In this document: piece by piece, positions 36,698 through 45,528 of the stretch
Numbering within the stretch: the stretch's first letter is position 1
How the letters are laid out: the number at the start of each line of letters is the position of its first letter
NCBI RefSeq assembly: GCF_000365425.1
Contig: NZ_AQOV01000001.1
Location: 3,348,001-3,412,000, forward strand
Source of the DNA: Methylomonas sp. MK1
Lineage (GTDB): Bacteria > Pseudomonadota > Gammaproteobacteria > Methylococcales > Methylomonadaceae
Direction: 5' to 3'
DNA: 64,000 bases
Program-made: the position numbers and the translations under genes
Notes under the pieces: generated by a model
Seen by the model: only the letters and a program-made list of their open reading frames with translations
What the model was told of the DNA's origin: nothing
Databases searched by the model: none

Positions 36698-37264
36698 ATG
36701 ATTAGAAAACTAAGCACCGCAACCGCCGCCTGTCTGTTAAGTTTTAGCGTGCTGGCCGCCGATAGTTATACCATCGATAGCCATCACACCTTTCCCAGCT
36801 TCGAAATCAGCCATTTGGGTTTTTCCACGCAGCGGGGTCGGTTTAACGAAACCATAGGCAAAGTGACATTGGATGCCGCGGCGGGTAAAGGCAGCATAGA
36901 CATCAGCGTCAACACCGCGTCTATCAGTACCGGTTTGGCGGAGTTGGAAGAGCATCTGCGTGGCAAGGACTTTTTTGACACTGCGCAATATCCGGTGATG
37001 AGCTTCAAATCCGACAAGCTCAGTTTTCAAGGCGAGAAACTGGTCGGAGCGGACGGCATCTTGACCTTGCACGGCATCAGCAAGCCCGTGCATCTGAATG
37101 TTGAACACTTTTACTGCGGGATGAATGTCATCAGATTAAAGTACACCTGTGGCGCCGATGCGCTTGGCACGATAAAACGCTCGGAGTTTGGCATCGACAA
37201 ATATGTGCCGGCGGTGGGCGATGAGGTCAAGGTACTTATCCAGGTTGAAGCAGTTAAGGACTAA
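36698..37264 (+). CDS. YceI family periplasmic lipocalin-like protein
   Basis: The 188-residue protein has a signal peptide (1-20, ending VLA-AD) followed by a YceI domain: YTIDSHHTFPSFEISHLGFST (split over the first two strands), VTLDAAAGKGSIDISVN, and the terminal EVKVLIQVEAVKD. YceI proteins are beta-barrels that bind polyisoprenoids or similar lipids. A clean AAGGAG site (36686-36691) with 6 bases spacing selects the ATG at 36698 over one six bases upstream. It stands alone. Confidence 0.92.
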   Translation: MIRKLSTATAACLLSFSVLAADSYTIDSHHTFPSFEISHLGFSTQRGRFNETIGKVTLDAAAGKGSIDISVNTASISTGLAELEEHLRGKDFFDTAQYPVMSFKSDKLSFQGEKLVGADGILTLHGISKPVHLNVEHFYCGMNVIRLKYTCGADALGTIKRSEFGIDKYVPAVGDEVKVLIQVEAVKD

Positions 37265-37356
37265 GTTGCCAAGTGGTTTGAGCTATGCGGAAACAACTCT
37301 TTACCAACTTGCCAAACAGTGCGCTTTAAACCCTTGGTCGGTCACGGGAGATAGAA

Positions 37357-37800
37357 GTGGAAATAAGCCTGGCCAGCCCTGCCGACATCCCGGCGCTTTG
37401 TCATTTACTGAGCGAACTATTCAGTCAAGAAGCAGAATTCCAGCCTGATTATGTGGCTCAGAGTCGGGGATTGACGCGCATCATAGCCGACCCGAACATC
37501 GGCCATATTTTTGTCGCGCGACATGACAGCCAAATTGTCGGCATGGTTAATCTGCTTTACACAGTCTCCACCGCGCTGGGCGAGCGGGTGGCCTGGCTGG
37601 AAGACATGGTCGTGTTAAGTGATGTCCGCGGGCAAGGCGTGGGTAGCCTGTTGTTGGAGCACGCAGTGGAGTTTGCCCGGCAAAATGGTTGTCGCCGGCT
37701 TAGCTTGTTGACCGATGCCGATAACCTGCATGCTCAGCAATTTTACCGGCGACAGGGCTTTCGGGTGTCGGAGATGGTGCCGATGCGCTTGGTTTTTTGA
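37357..37800 (+). CDS. GNAT family N-acetyltransferase
   Basis: The 147-residue protein is a single GNAT domain, transferring an acetyl group from acetyl-CoA to an unknown acceptor. The acetyl-CoA pyrophosphate loop is RGQGVGSLLLEHAV (about 90-103), preceded by LEDMVVLSDV, with the C-terminal FYRRQGF strand. The start codon is GTG. The likely substrates range from amino acids to small amines. No partner gene is near. Confidence 0.85.
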   Translation: MEISLASPADIPALCHLLSELFSQEAEFQPDYVAQSRGLTRIIADPNIGHIFVARHDSQIVGMVNLLYTVSTALGERVAWLEDMVVLSDVRGQGVGSLLLEHAVEFARQNGCRRLSLLTDADNLHAQQFYRRQGFRVSEMVPMRLVF

Positions 37801-37972
37801 ATGTCAGTGCCATATTGCGCAAAAGAAGTACGCCTGATGGTCGAGGTCAATGTGAGGATGGGCAAGGATTATATTTATCCCGATATGTCCGTGGATTGCA
37901 GGAAAACGGCCAGCGATGTTTTTTCGGGCGATGCGGGGTTTTTGAGTCCATCGTCGGCGTGGGAATGATGAT

Positions 37973-38059
37973 ACGTAGGTCGGGTTAGTGCGATAGCGCG
38001 TAACCCGACAAATCGATGTCGACCTATAGGGTTACGCTAGCGCCAAACCCAGTCTACGT
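37973..38059. repeat. Palindromic intergenic repeat, about 87 bp
   Basis: ACGTAG (37973-37978) and CTACGT (38054-38059) bound a segment with two inner hairpins. The first is GTCGGGTTA (37979-37987) with TAACCCGAC (38001-38009). The second is based on GGGTT/AACCC. It matches the look of GTAGGTCGGGTTA-type repeats scattered in many gammaproteobacterial genomes. It may also terminate the receptor gene ending at 38070. Confidence 0.6.
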
Positions 38060-38069
38060 GGCTCGTGTT

Positions 38070-40427
38070 TTAGAACTCATATTTCAACGAACCCAATACG
38101 CTGATAGGTGAGCCGGGAATGCTGGTGTGACGTCCACCGGAGGTATTTGCGTAATAGTCCTTGTCCAACAGGTTGTTGATGTTCAATTGCAGCGTCAGCT
38201 TGTGCTGCCCGATACGGGGACTGTAAGCCGCCATCGCATCCAGTCGCGCATACCCGGGCAAGGAGCAGGTATTGGCGGTATCGCATGGACGGCTACCGAC
38301 CGCAACCGCACCTAAACCCGCTTTAAAGGCATCGTTAAATTGCCAAGTTCCCCAGAGGCTGCCTTGATGTTCGGGCACATTCTCCAAACGATTGCCTTTC
38401 AAGCCGCTAAAACTTTGCACATAATTAACTTGCGTATAAGCATAAGTGCCTAACAAATGCAGCTGATCGGTAATTTGCCCCGCGAGATCCAGTTCTATGC
38501 CTTTACTCCTGATCTTTCCAGCCAGAATTTGATAGTCGGGATTGGCTTGGTTGGGGTCGTCGGTAAGCAGATTACCTTTAGTTAAATGGAAAAACGCCAG
38601 GGTCGATGAAAAGCGTTTGTCATGCGACTCTGTCTTAAGGCCTATTTCGTATTGCTTGCCTATCTGCGGCTCAAAACTCGTACCTCCGACACTCACGCCG
38701 TTGTTGGCACTGAAAGACTTGGTGTAACTGCCGTAAACCGACAGCCAATCCTGGACTTGGTAAAGAATACCTGCTCGCGGACTAAAAGCATTGTCCTCCC
38801 GTTCTATGCGTGCCGCTTTGGCCGCATCCAGGGAGGCCGTCGAGGCGATAGCACCGGTGGTGACGTTATCGTAGCGGCCCCCCAGCAAAATATGCAGCTT
38901 ATCAAACAGTGTTATCTGATCCTGAGCGTACGCGCCCACCCAGGATTCCTCGCGATAAAAGAATCTGTTGTAGGTGGACAAGGCGGCAAAATCTACTCGC
39001 CCATAAACCGGATTGTATATATCGATAGAAGCTGCTGAACCGTTTGCGGACGGGGCCTCGGTCGTGGCATGGAAGCCGTCGACACCGACCAACAGATTAT
39101 GCTTGCTGCCCAATATTTCGAATTTGCCGTTCAAATCGATATTGCCGGAATGCGTCATCACATCTTGTACACCCACCGAGGCCGAACGATTCAGTATGCG
39201 GTTGTTAGCCTGTAAGCCACCATTAAAAATGGCTGGGCCGCTCAGCGACCAATCTTTAAACAAGTAGCGCTGGGTAATTTTCCAATCGTCGTTAAAGTGG
39301 TAAGTCCAGTCGAAGCCGACCAGGGTACTTTCCACCGTTTGGCGCTGAAAACCGTCCTTTAGACTACGCGTGATTGGAATAGGTGCTGGGCGGTCGCCAA
39401 TGGCGGGAATGCCAAAATCGGCGTTAAAGTTATCATGCTTGTATTCCAGTTCGAGATTGGTCTCGAACTTTTCATTCGGTCGCCAAGTAACAACCGGCGC
39501 GACAAATACCCTTTCGTTGCCGACAAAATCCCTGAATGACTGATTGTCCGTGTAAGAGCCATTGAATCGATAGAGCAGCGTCTTGTCGTCATTAATCGGC
39601 CCGGTGGCATCAAGCAAGGTGCGATATTGATCGTAACTTCCGAACTGTTGCTGTAGAGAATAGTACGGTGTATCGCGCGGTTTCTTGGTCACATAGTTCA
39701 CCAAGCCGCCTGGCTCGATTCTGCCATACAGCACTGCGGCTGGGCCTTTTAGTATCTCGACTTGCTCGATGTTCGCGATGTCGTAAATATCCTGACGATT
39801 GAACAAACCATTGCGATAGGCATCGCCAAAGCCGGATCCTGCCAAGCCACGAATGATAAAATTGTCATACAGAAATCCGCCACCCGTGCGGCCCAACACG
39901 CCGCTGACATGGCCGTTGACCGCATCCGGTAACGTCATCACCTGTTTGTCCGCCAGCACAGCTTTAGGTACCACCTGAATCGAAACCGGCGTTTCCATGA
40001 TCGGCGTATCGGTCTTGGTGGCGGTCGTGGCGTTGGGGCGGTTGTAATCGGTATTGTAGGGATCGGTGGCGTCGTAAACCGTCTGACCGATAACGTTCAC
40101 CGGTTGTAACATCGTCGCGTCCTTGCTCGCCGCCTTGATCGATACCGAACCGTCGCCGGCAATCGCAAAACTCAGGCCGCTGGCCGACAGCAGTTTACTC
40201 AGCGCCTCGTTTAGTGTCATCGTGCCTCGTAACGCCGGTCCGTTGCGACCAGCCACGCTATCGTGAGCGTAAAAAATTTGTATGCCGGATTGCGCCGCCA
40301 GTTTTGGGAGCGCCACCGCCAATTCCTGGGCCGGGATGTCAAAGCTGTAGGTGGTTTCGGTTGCCCGCACTTCGCAGGCTGAAGCCAACAAGGCGCCGAA
40401 CAATAGCGGTTGGGTTAAACACTTCAT
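38070..40427 (-). CDS. TonB-dependent siderophore receptor with STN domain (module 1)
   Basis: The 785-residue outer-membrane receptor has a signal peptide (1-22), an STN signalling domain (about 27-100, starting YSFDIPAQELAVALPKLA), a plug (about 140-250, with METPVSIQVVPKAVLADKQV, VEILKGPAAVLYGRIEPGG) and a beta-barrel ending in LKYEF. It resembles FhuE/FoxA-type ferric hydroxamate receptors. The STN domain would contact FecR to signal a bound ligand. The ATG is preceded by AAGGAG. It is the third gene of a fecI-fecR-receptor unit read leftward. Confidence 0.93.
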   Translation of the reverse strand: MKCLTQPLLFGALLASACEVRATETTYSFDIPAQELAVALPKLAAQSGIQIFYAHDSVAGRNGPALRGTMTLNEALSKLLSASGLSFAIAGDGSVSIKAASKDATMLQPVNVIGQTVYDATDPYNTDYNRPNATTATKTDTPIMETPVSIQVVPKAVLADKQVMTLPDAVNGHVSGVLGRTGGGFLYDNFIIRGLAGSGFGDAYRNGLFNRQDIYDIANIEQVEILKGPAAVLYGRIEPGGLVNYVTKKPRDTPYYSLQQQFGSYDQYRTLLDATGPINDDKTLLYRFNGSYTDNQSFRDFVGNERVFVAPVVTWRPNEKFETNLELEYKHDNFNADFGIPAIGDRPAPIPITRSLKDGFQRQTVESTLVGFDWTYHFNDDWKITQRYLFKDWSLSGPAIFNGGLQANNRILNRSASVGVQDVMTHSGNIDLNGKFEILGSKHNLLVGVDGFHATTEAPSANGSAASIDIYNPVYGRVDFAALSTYNRFFYREESWVGAYAQDQITLFDKLHILLGGRYDNVTTGAIASTASLDAAKAARIEREDNAFSPRAGILYQVQDWLSVYGSYTKSFSANNGVSVGGTSFEPQIGKQYEIGLKTESHDKRFSSTLAFFHLTKGNLLTDDPNQANPDYQILAGKIRSKGIELDLAGQITDQLHLLGTYAYTQVNYVQSFSGLKGNRLENVPEHQGSLWGTWQFNDAFKAGLGAVAVGSRPCDTANTCSLPGYARLDAMAAYSPRIGQHKLTLQLNINNLLDKDYYANTSGGRHTSIPGSPISVLGSLKYEF

Positions 40428-40525
40428 CCATCTTCTCCTTTTGCGTGGGTTTTCAGAATGAAACGCACCAAGCCGAAAAAGACGCCAAAATTTATTCGGG
40501 AAGACGAGCGGGGTGCTATCGGAGG

Positions 40526-41521
40526 TCAGCGTCGTACCAATAGCGCTTGCCCCGGCGCGGGACGTTGAATATTGACCGGCAGGGTCATCGCGATCACATT
40601 CAGCGCGCCATCAAGGTTACCGATATGGAAGGTACCACTGACCTTCAGCTTGGCCAGGCTGGGGTCGGCCAGGGTCAAGCGCGTGTCGTGAAAGCGTTCC
40701 AGTTCGTTTAGTACTTCGTCCAAGCGGCGGTTTTCGAATACCAGTTGGCCGCGCAGCCAGGCAGTGAGATTGGCCGAACTGTCCGGGCTGTCCTGAAAAT
40801 TGCCTTGTGAATCGTAGTTGAGTACTTGGTTGGCCTTGATTTCCCGGCTGCCGTTGGTTTCTACTTTAACAACGCCTTCCAACACCGCAACGGCTACCTG
40901 CCGGTTTTGCACCTTTACGTCGAATTGTGTGCCGATATCGACAATGGTGCCATTGCCGGCTTTGACTTCGAAGGGTTGTTGCGGATTGTGAGCCACGCTA
41001 AAAAATGCCTCGCCCTTAATCAGTTCGACCGAGCGCCGCCAACGGTTGACCCGCAGATTCAACTCGGTATCACCGCTCAGGTCCAGGCGCGAGCCATCGG
41101 CCAGTTGCACGGTCTGGCGGTCGCCGCGTTCGGTGACATAGTGGCTGCGATGACCGTACCAGCCCTGTTCGGAGAAAGTACCCACGCCCAAACCCAGCAA
41201 CAAACAAGCGGCCAGTGCGAGTTCGGTAAAACGGCGCAGACGCTTGCGCGGGGGGCGGTAACTTAAGGCTTGCCGGCGCACCGGAAAATCTCCGCCCTTG
41301 AAACGATCCAGCTTGCGCCATTTGTCGGCTAATTGCCGGTAAATGCGTTGCCGGTCCTCGCCTTGCGCCAGCCATTCCCGGAAGGCTTGGCGCTCTTCAG
41401 GCGTGCAGGCAGCCGAATCCAGCCGCAGAATCCACTCTATGGCTTGCTGTTGCAGATCGGGCGAGGCTTCGGTTTTGGGCATGTTAAACAGGGGGCGATG
41501 GGTTGCGCTAAGCACAGGCAT
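40526..41521 (-). CDS. FecR family anti-sigma/sensor protein (module 1)
   Basis: FecR transmits the receptor signal from periplasm to FecI. The 331-residue protein has an N-terminal cytoplasmic domain (AIEWILRLDS to RIYRQLADKWRKL), one membrane helix (about 105-121, LALAACLLLGLGVGTF) and a periplasmic FecR domain (RQTVQLADGSRLDL, VELIKGEAFF) with a C-terminal receptor-interacting part. I picked the ATG at 41521, because AAGGA stands just before it. The shorter start at 41482 lacks a site. A longer open frame extends upstream into a hairpin-rich element and is rejected. Confidence 0.88.
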   Translation of the reverse strand: MPVLSATHRPLFNMPKTEASPDLQQQAIEWILRLDSAACTPEERQAFREWLAQGEDRQRIYRQLADKWRKLDRFKGGDFPVRRQALSYRPPRKRLRRFTELALAACLLLGLGVGTFSEQGWYGHRSHYVTERGDRQTVQLADGSRLDLSGDTELNLRVNRWRRSVELIKGEAFFSVAHNPQQPFEVKAGNGTIVDIGTQFDVKVQNRQVAVAVLEGVVKVETNGSREIKANQVLNYDSQGNFQDSPDSSANLTAWLRGQLVFENRRLDEVLNELERFHDTRLTLADPSLAKLKVSGTFHIGNLDGALNVIAMTLPVNIQRPAPGQALLVRR

Positions 41522-41525
41522 TCTA

Positions 41526-41875
41526 TCCTTTAGCCGCCCGACATTCGCTGAAAATCTTGGAAACGGAGCGTTAGCGAAGTGAAGATTTTTAGTCCCCGAT
41601 AGCCGTAGCGCCGGGCGGGTTTTCGCAGCGAAGCGGAGAAAACCTGCAAGGCATCGCGACACGGCGTTAAGTCATGCGAGAGCCTATGTTTCGACCCCTT
41701 GTTGGGTCGAAACGAGGTGACGCGGACGAATCGGGGCGCCGCAGGCATAAGCGGTCGCGTAATTTTTGCCGATTTTTTCCTGCTGGGAAGCTCGAAAAAA
41801 TCTTTCGGCAAAAATAGCGACTCCCCGGTAAAATCCGGTATCAGAAACGATGAAAAAAACCCTCCAGCCACTGGC
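41526..41875. repeat. Hairpin-rich intergenic element between fecI and fecR (module 1)
   Basis: About 350 bp separates the sigma gene from its anti-sigma gene; in the two sister modules this gap is 44 and 72 bp. The segment holds a perfect 10 bp hairpin GTTTCGACCC/GGGTCGAAAC (41688-41697 with 41704-41713) and a long nested hairpin (ATTTTTGCCGA 41762-41772 with TCGGCAAAAAT 41805-41815, inner GATTTTTTC with GAAAAAATC). It also holds a GGGTTTTC/GAAAACC type hairpin near 41618-41648. I see no coding sequence that I trust. It looks like an inserted structured element. Confidence 0.55.
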
Positions 41876-42397
41876 TTAGTCATCCGTAGAGTCGAAACGC
41901 AGCAGCACATGCTGCGCGGCGAAGCCGACTAGTCTTACGGAATTGCGTTCGGAAATTCCCAGCCGACGACCGATTTCCTTATGTGACAGCCCTTCCAGCC
42001 GGTACAGCACGAAGGCGTTGCGGGTAGTCTCCGGCAGTTCCAATAAAATCCGATTCAAGGATTGCAGCTCCTGTTCGGAAGCCAATTGATCCTCGGGCAG
42101 CGGCTCGGCGGCGGTTATGTCATGCAGTGCCTGGTCGTCGCCGGTTTCGACATGAAAACGCTCCCGAACACTCTGGCGGCGGTGTTGATCGACACTGAGA
42201 TTCGCAATCGTGCGGTACAGAAAGGCCCTGGCATTGTCGATTGATTCCGGCTCGGGATGTTGCATCAAGCGCAAATACGCTTCCTGCACCAAATCCTCGG
42301 CCAACTCATTGCCGCCGCGCAGGCCGGCAAAGGCCCGGAGCTCCTGGCTATGCCGCTGAAACAGCCGATCGAACAGCGATGGTTTGGATTTAGGCAC
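41876..42397 (-). CDS. ECF sigma factor, FecI-like (module 1)
   Basis: This 173-residue sigma-70 family protein of the extracytoplasmic-function type would direct RNA polymerase to the receptor promoter. Region 2 contains the DLVQEAYLRLMQHPE core and FLYRTIANLSVDQHRR. Region 4 (ETTRNAFVLYRLEGLSHKEIGRRLGISE) is the helix-turn-helix. The start is GTG at 42397 with GGGA nearby, or a TTG two codons upstream. It stands 5' of the fecR gene but separated from it by the hairpin element. Confidence 0.88.
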   Translation of the reverse strand: MPKSKPSLFDRLFQRHSQELRAFAGLRGGNELAEDLVQEAYLRLMQHPEPESIDNARAFLYRTIANLSVDQHRRQSVRERFHVETGDDQALHDITAAEPLPEDQLASEQELQSLNRILLELPETTRNAFVLYRLEGLSHKEIGRRLGISERNSVRLVGFAAQHVLLRFDSTDD

Positions 42398-43040
42398 TAA
42401 CAAGTCCCGATGGCGAAAAAGTTAATGGTTAAGCAACGTACCAAGCGTAGTCAGGCCAACTTCGGCTTGGCGGTGTTGACCGAACGAAATGGTCAGCAAA
42501 AAATATTCCATCCGGCCGAATTCAGGCATCCTGACGAGCCTGGTGCGCTACAAAGTCTATTTAAAACAAGGCTGTAGTTGTTTGAAAGTGATGATTGCCA
42601 ATCATGAGCGGAAAACACTGCCACGGAATCGAATGCGGCAAATCACCTAAATTGGGTTTGAAAATGGGCTGAATCACTAGGCCGGTCCCGTACTATGTAA
42701 TTCGCGTCGAACTAAAAGGTTTCGCCCAAAAACCGGAAGATCTCTTTGGTAGGGGAGTATGAAGAAATTCGGAAAAATCCCGTGAGATATGGCGATAGCC
42801 GTAGAGTAAGCCTGTAACTCGCCGCCGGGTTAAGGCCAGTACCGATAATTCAAACTAATCTAGCCATTTGCGATGGTCTTAAATTAAGGCTATGTTTGCG
42901 TTAATAGTTGCCGTTGCTCCGCTAGGGGTGGCCGGAGTCCAGCGGCTATGGATGGCGGGGTTTCTTCATGTCCTTGTGAACCGGATCCCGGCAATCCCTG
43001 CCGGGATGGAGACACATACGTTGAGCCTGATGGTGTAAGC
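42398..43040. other. Intergenic region upstream of module 1 fecI
   Basis: This 640 bp gap between module 1 and the receptor of module 2 holds no trusted gene. It contains an ATGATT-GCC-AATCAT palindrome (42591-42605), weakly like a Fur or other metalloregulator site, about 190 bp before the fecI start. It also has a hairpin ATCCCGGCA/TGCCGGGAT (42985-42993 with 42999-43007), which may terminate the module 2 receptor transcript. Confidence 0.5.
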
Positions 43041-45422
43041 CTAAAACTCCACCTTAACCGAGCCCAAGAAAGTCCGTGGTGCACCGGGCATGGTTTGGAA
43101 AATAAAATTACCGTAACCGTTGCTGGATGCGATGTATTCCTTATTCAACAGATTTTCTATATTGAATTGCCAAGTTATACGGGAAGGTCCGGCTTTGTGC
43201 TGGTACTTCAACATCGTATCGAGGCGGGTATAGCCGGGTATTTCGAAGCTGTTATCGACATCCCCCGAGCGCTTGTCGACCACGTAAACGCCTGCGCCAG
43301 CACTGAAGCCCTGTGCCCCCAGACCTGAAAAATCATAGGTGGACCATAAACTGGCGGTATTTCTGGGGATATTCTCCAGGCGATTGCCTGCTTTGCCCAC
43401 GCCGCTGAACGGCGACTCGTTGCCGCTGGTGACGACCGCGCCTATGTAGGTGTAAGTTCCAATGATGTTCCAGTAATTGGTCAACTGCCCTTGCAAGTCT
43501 AACTCGATGCCTCGACTGCGTGCCGCGCCGATTGTGGCGTAAAAGCTGTTGTTAGGGGCCGGTAGTTGCGATTTAATATTGGTTTTGGTTAATTCGAAGA
43601 AAGCCAGATTGGCGCGCAGTTGTCCATCCAACCATTCGCCTTTCAAGCCAAACTCCATTTCCTTGGATTTTTCCGGGGCGAAGGCGGAGCCGTCGATAGG
43701 CCGTCCTGCATTGAAGGCGTTGAAACCATTAACATAATTAACATAGGCACCTAGCCACGGCACGGGGTGGTACAACAAACCTATGCGGGGACTAAAGTTG
43801 TCGTCGTCGGTGTGATTGGTGGAAACGCCTTGCGCATCATAGTTGCTGTGCATGGCATTGTCGAACCGCCCGCCCAGCAATAAATGCCATTGATTCCACA
43901 ACGAGATTTGGTCCTGAATGTAAATGCCATACCACTCATTGACGGTATCGTTCTGTCCTCCCAGCGGCAGGTCCAGCAACTCGGTAAATCCGTATTGTGG
44001 GTTGAAGACATTGATATTGGGAGCGGTCGTATAAGCGCTAAACAGATTTCTGTTCTTGGAATGGTAGTAATCCGCACCCAGCAAAACAGCATGTTTCAAC
44101 GGTCCCGTCTCGAAATGACCGGTTATGTCCACGGTGCCATATTGATTTTGAAAATCGTCGCTGGTCTTGATAAAACCTCTAGCCAAATTACCCAGAAGAT
44201 CGACGTTTTCATTCGAAGAAGTCTGTGCGGTTAAAAATGTTTGGTTATGGGTTGAATATTTTGCCCGCACTTTCCAGTCTTGATTAAACTCGTGGGTCAG
44301 GGTTAAGCCGCCGGTATAAGCCTCTTTGTCTGCAAAGTCGGTCGGTTCGTTGCCGGAAAAATGCAATGGAATTTTGCCAGGAATCGCTCCGGACTGTTGT
44401 AAGCTGTAAGGGATCCCGGAATCGGCGACATCTTTGATGTTCTGATACATAAAATCCAGATCCAATCGGGTTTTGTCGCTAATGTTCCAAGTCAGGCTCG
44501 GCGCCACAAAGTCGCGAGTGACCGGATGGTTATCCCTGAACGTCGCGCTGTCCAAATGTTCGTAATTCAGACGATAGGCCAATGCACCGTCTTCGGTGAT
44601 TTTATTGGTGGCATCCAGCAAAGTGCGGTAAGTATCGAAAGAACCAAATTGCTGTTGTAGCGAATAATAGGCATCTGTTCGCGGTCGTTTAGTAACGATA
44701 TTGACTAGACCGCCAGGTTGGGCACGACCGTAGAGCATGGCCGAAGGCCCTTTCAACACCTCAATACGCTCGGCATTAGCCAGTGAAATGGGCGTATTGG
44801 GTGTTAATACGCCGTCACGATAAATATTATTGGTATTGGTGAAGCCGCGAATGTAGAGATTCTCGTCTTTATCGTTACCAAATCCCCAGCCCTTGGCAAC
44901 GCCGCTGACGTTTTTCAGGGCATTTTCCAACCCGATGGCTTGCTGGTCGTCGATGATGGCTTTGGGTAGCACTTGCACGGAAATGGGGGTGTCGAACAAA
45001 GGCGTATCGGTTTTGGTGCCGGTCACGGCGTTGGAGACTGCGTAATCTTTATTGTAAGGATCGCTGGGATCGCGCGTGCCTTTGACCAACACGGCCCCTA
45101 ACATCGTCGCATCGTTGCTGGAGGATGTCGGCTTTAGTGTTACGGTGCCATCGTTATCTATGCTGTAAGTTAGACCGCTACCGTTTAACAGCTTACGAAC
45201 GGCTTCCTCGATAGTGTACTCGCCTTGCAACGTCGGACTGGTTTTGCCGGCAGTAGATCGTTCCGCATACAGCATCGCCGTGCCCGATTGCGCGGATAGT
45301 TGTTGCAGGGCTGCGGCCAGGGGTTGGGCCGGAATATCGAAATGGTGTTTGCTGTCGTCGGCGTAGGCTTGCGCCGAGATCAGCGCGATGGCTACGCCGA
45401 GGCGCTTGATGGTCAGTGTCAT
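43041..45422 (-). CDS. TonB-dependent siderophore receptor with STN domain (module 2)
   Basis: The 793-residue receptor has a signal peptide (1-20, ending AQAYA), an STN domain (about 25-105, starting HHFDIPAQPLAAALQQL), a plug with DTPISVQVLPKAIIDDQQ and IEVLKGPSAMLYGRAQPGG, and a barrel ending in VKVEF. It is clearly related to the module 1 receptor. The TKTDTP segment before the plug is shared by all four receptors of this cluster, so they are paralogues. The start is at 45422; the longer open frame only adds residues with no ribosome-binding site. Confidence 0.93.
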   Translation of the reverse strand: MTLTIKRLGVAIALISAQAYADDSKHHFDIPAQPLAAALQQLSAQSGTAMLYAERSTAGKTSPTLQGEYTIEEAVRKLLNGSGLTYSIDNDGTVTLKPTSSSNDATMLGAVLVKGTRDPSDPYNKDYAVSNAVTGTKTDTPLFDTPISVQVLPKAIIDDQQAIGLENALKNVSGVAKGWGFGNDKDENLYIRGFTNTNNIYRDGVLTPNTPISLANAERIEVLKGPSAMLYGRAQPGGLVNIVTKRPRTDAYYSLQQQFGSFDTYRTLLDATNKITEDGALAYRLNYEHLDSATFRDNHPVTRDFVAPSLTWNISDKTRLDLDFMYQNIKDVADSGIPYSLQQSGAIPGKIPLHFSGNEPTDFADKEAYTGGLTLTHEFNQDWKVRAKYSTHNQTFLTAQTSSNENVDLLGNLARGFIKTSDDFQNQYGTVDITGHFETGPLKHAVLLGADYYHSKNRNLFSAYTTAPNINVFNPQYGFTELLDLPLGGQNDTVNEWYGIYIQDQISLWNQWHLLLGGRFDNAMHSNYDAQGVSTNHTDDDNFSPRIGLLYHPVPWLGAYVNYVNGFNAFNAGRPIDGSAFAPEKSKEMEFGLKGEWLDGQLRANLAFFELTKTNIKSQLPAPNNSFYATIGAARSRGIELDLQGQLTNYWNIIGTYTYIGAVVTSGNESPFSGVGKAGNRLENIPRNTASLWSTYDFSGLGAQGFSAGAGVYVVDKRSGDVDNSFEIPGYTRLDTMLKYQHKAGPSRITWQFNIENLLNKEYIASSNGYGNFIFQTMPGAPRTFLGSVKVEF

Positions 45423-45528
45423 ACTCCATGTCTCCTTTATTTGGGGTTCATGGGCATAGACGCGGAGGAGAAAAAAAACCGCCAAGCAACTTCAATTAAT
45501 TTATTGAATTGAATGGAGGTAGAACGTT

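Noticed and set aside
37797..37988. 63-codon frame after the acetyltransferase gene
   Set aside because: It runs into a repeat, shows no domain and no good start.
41530..41910. 126-codon minus-strand frame inside the hairpin element between fecI and fecR
   Set aside because: It crosses strong inverted repeats, overlaps the end of fecI, and shows no domain.
42948..43328. 126-codon plus-strand frame overlapping receptor 2
   Set aside because: It is antisense to the receptor end and includes a hairpin.
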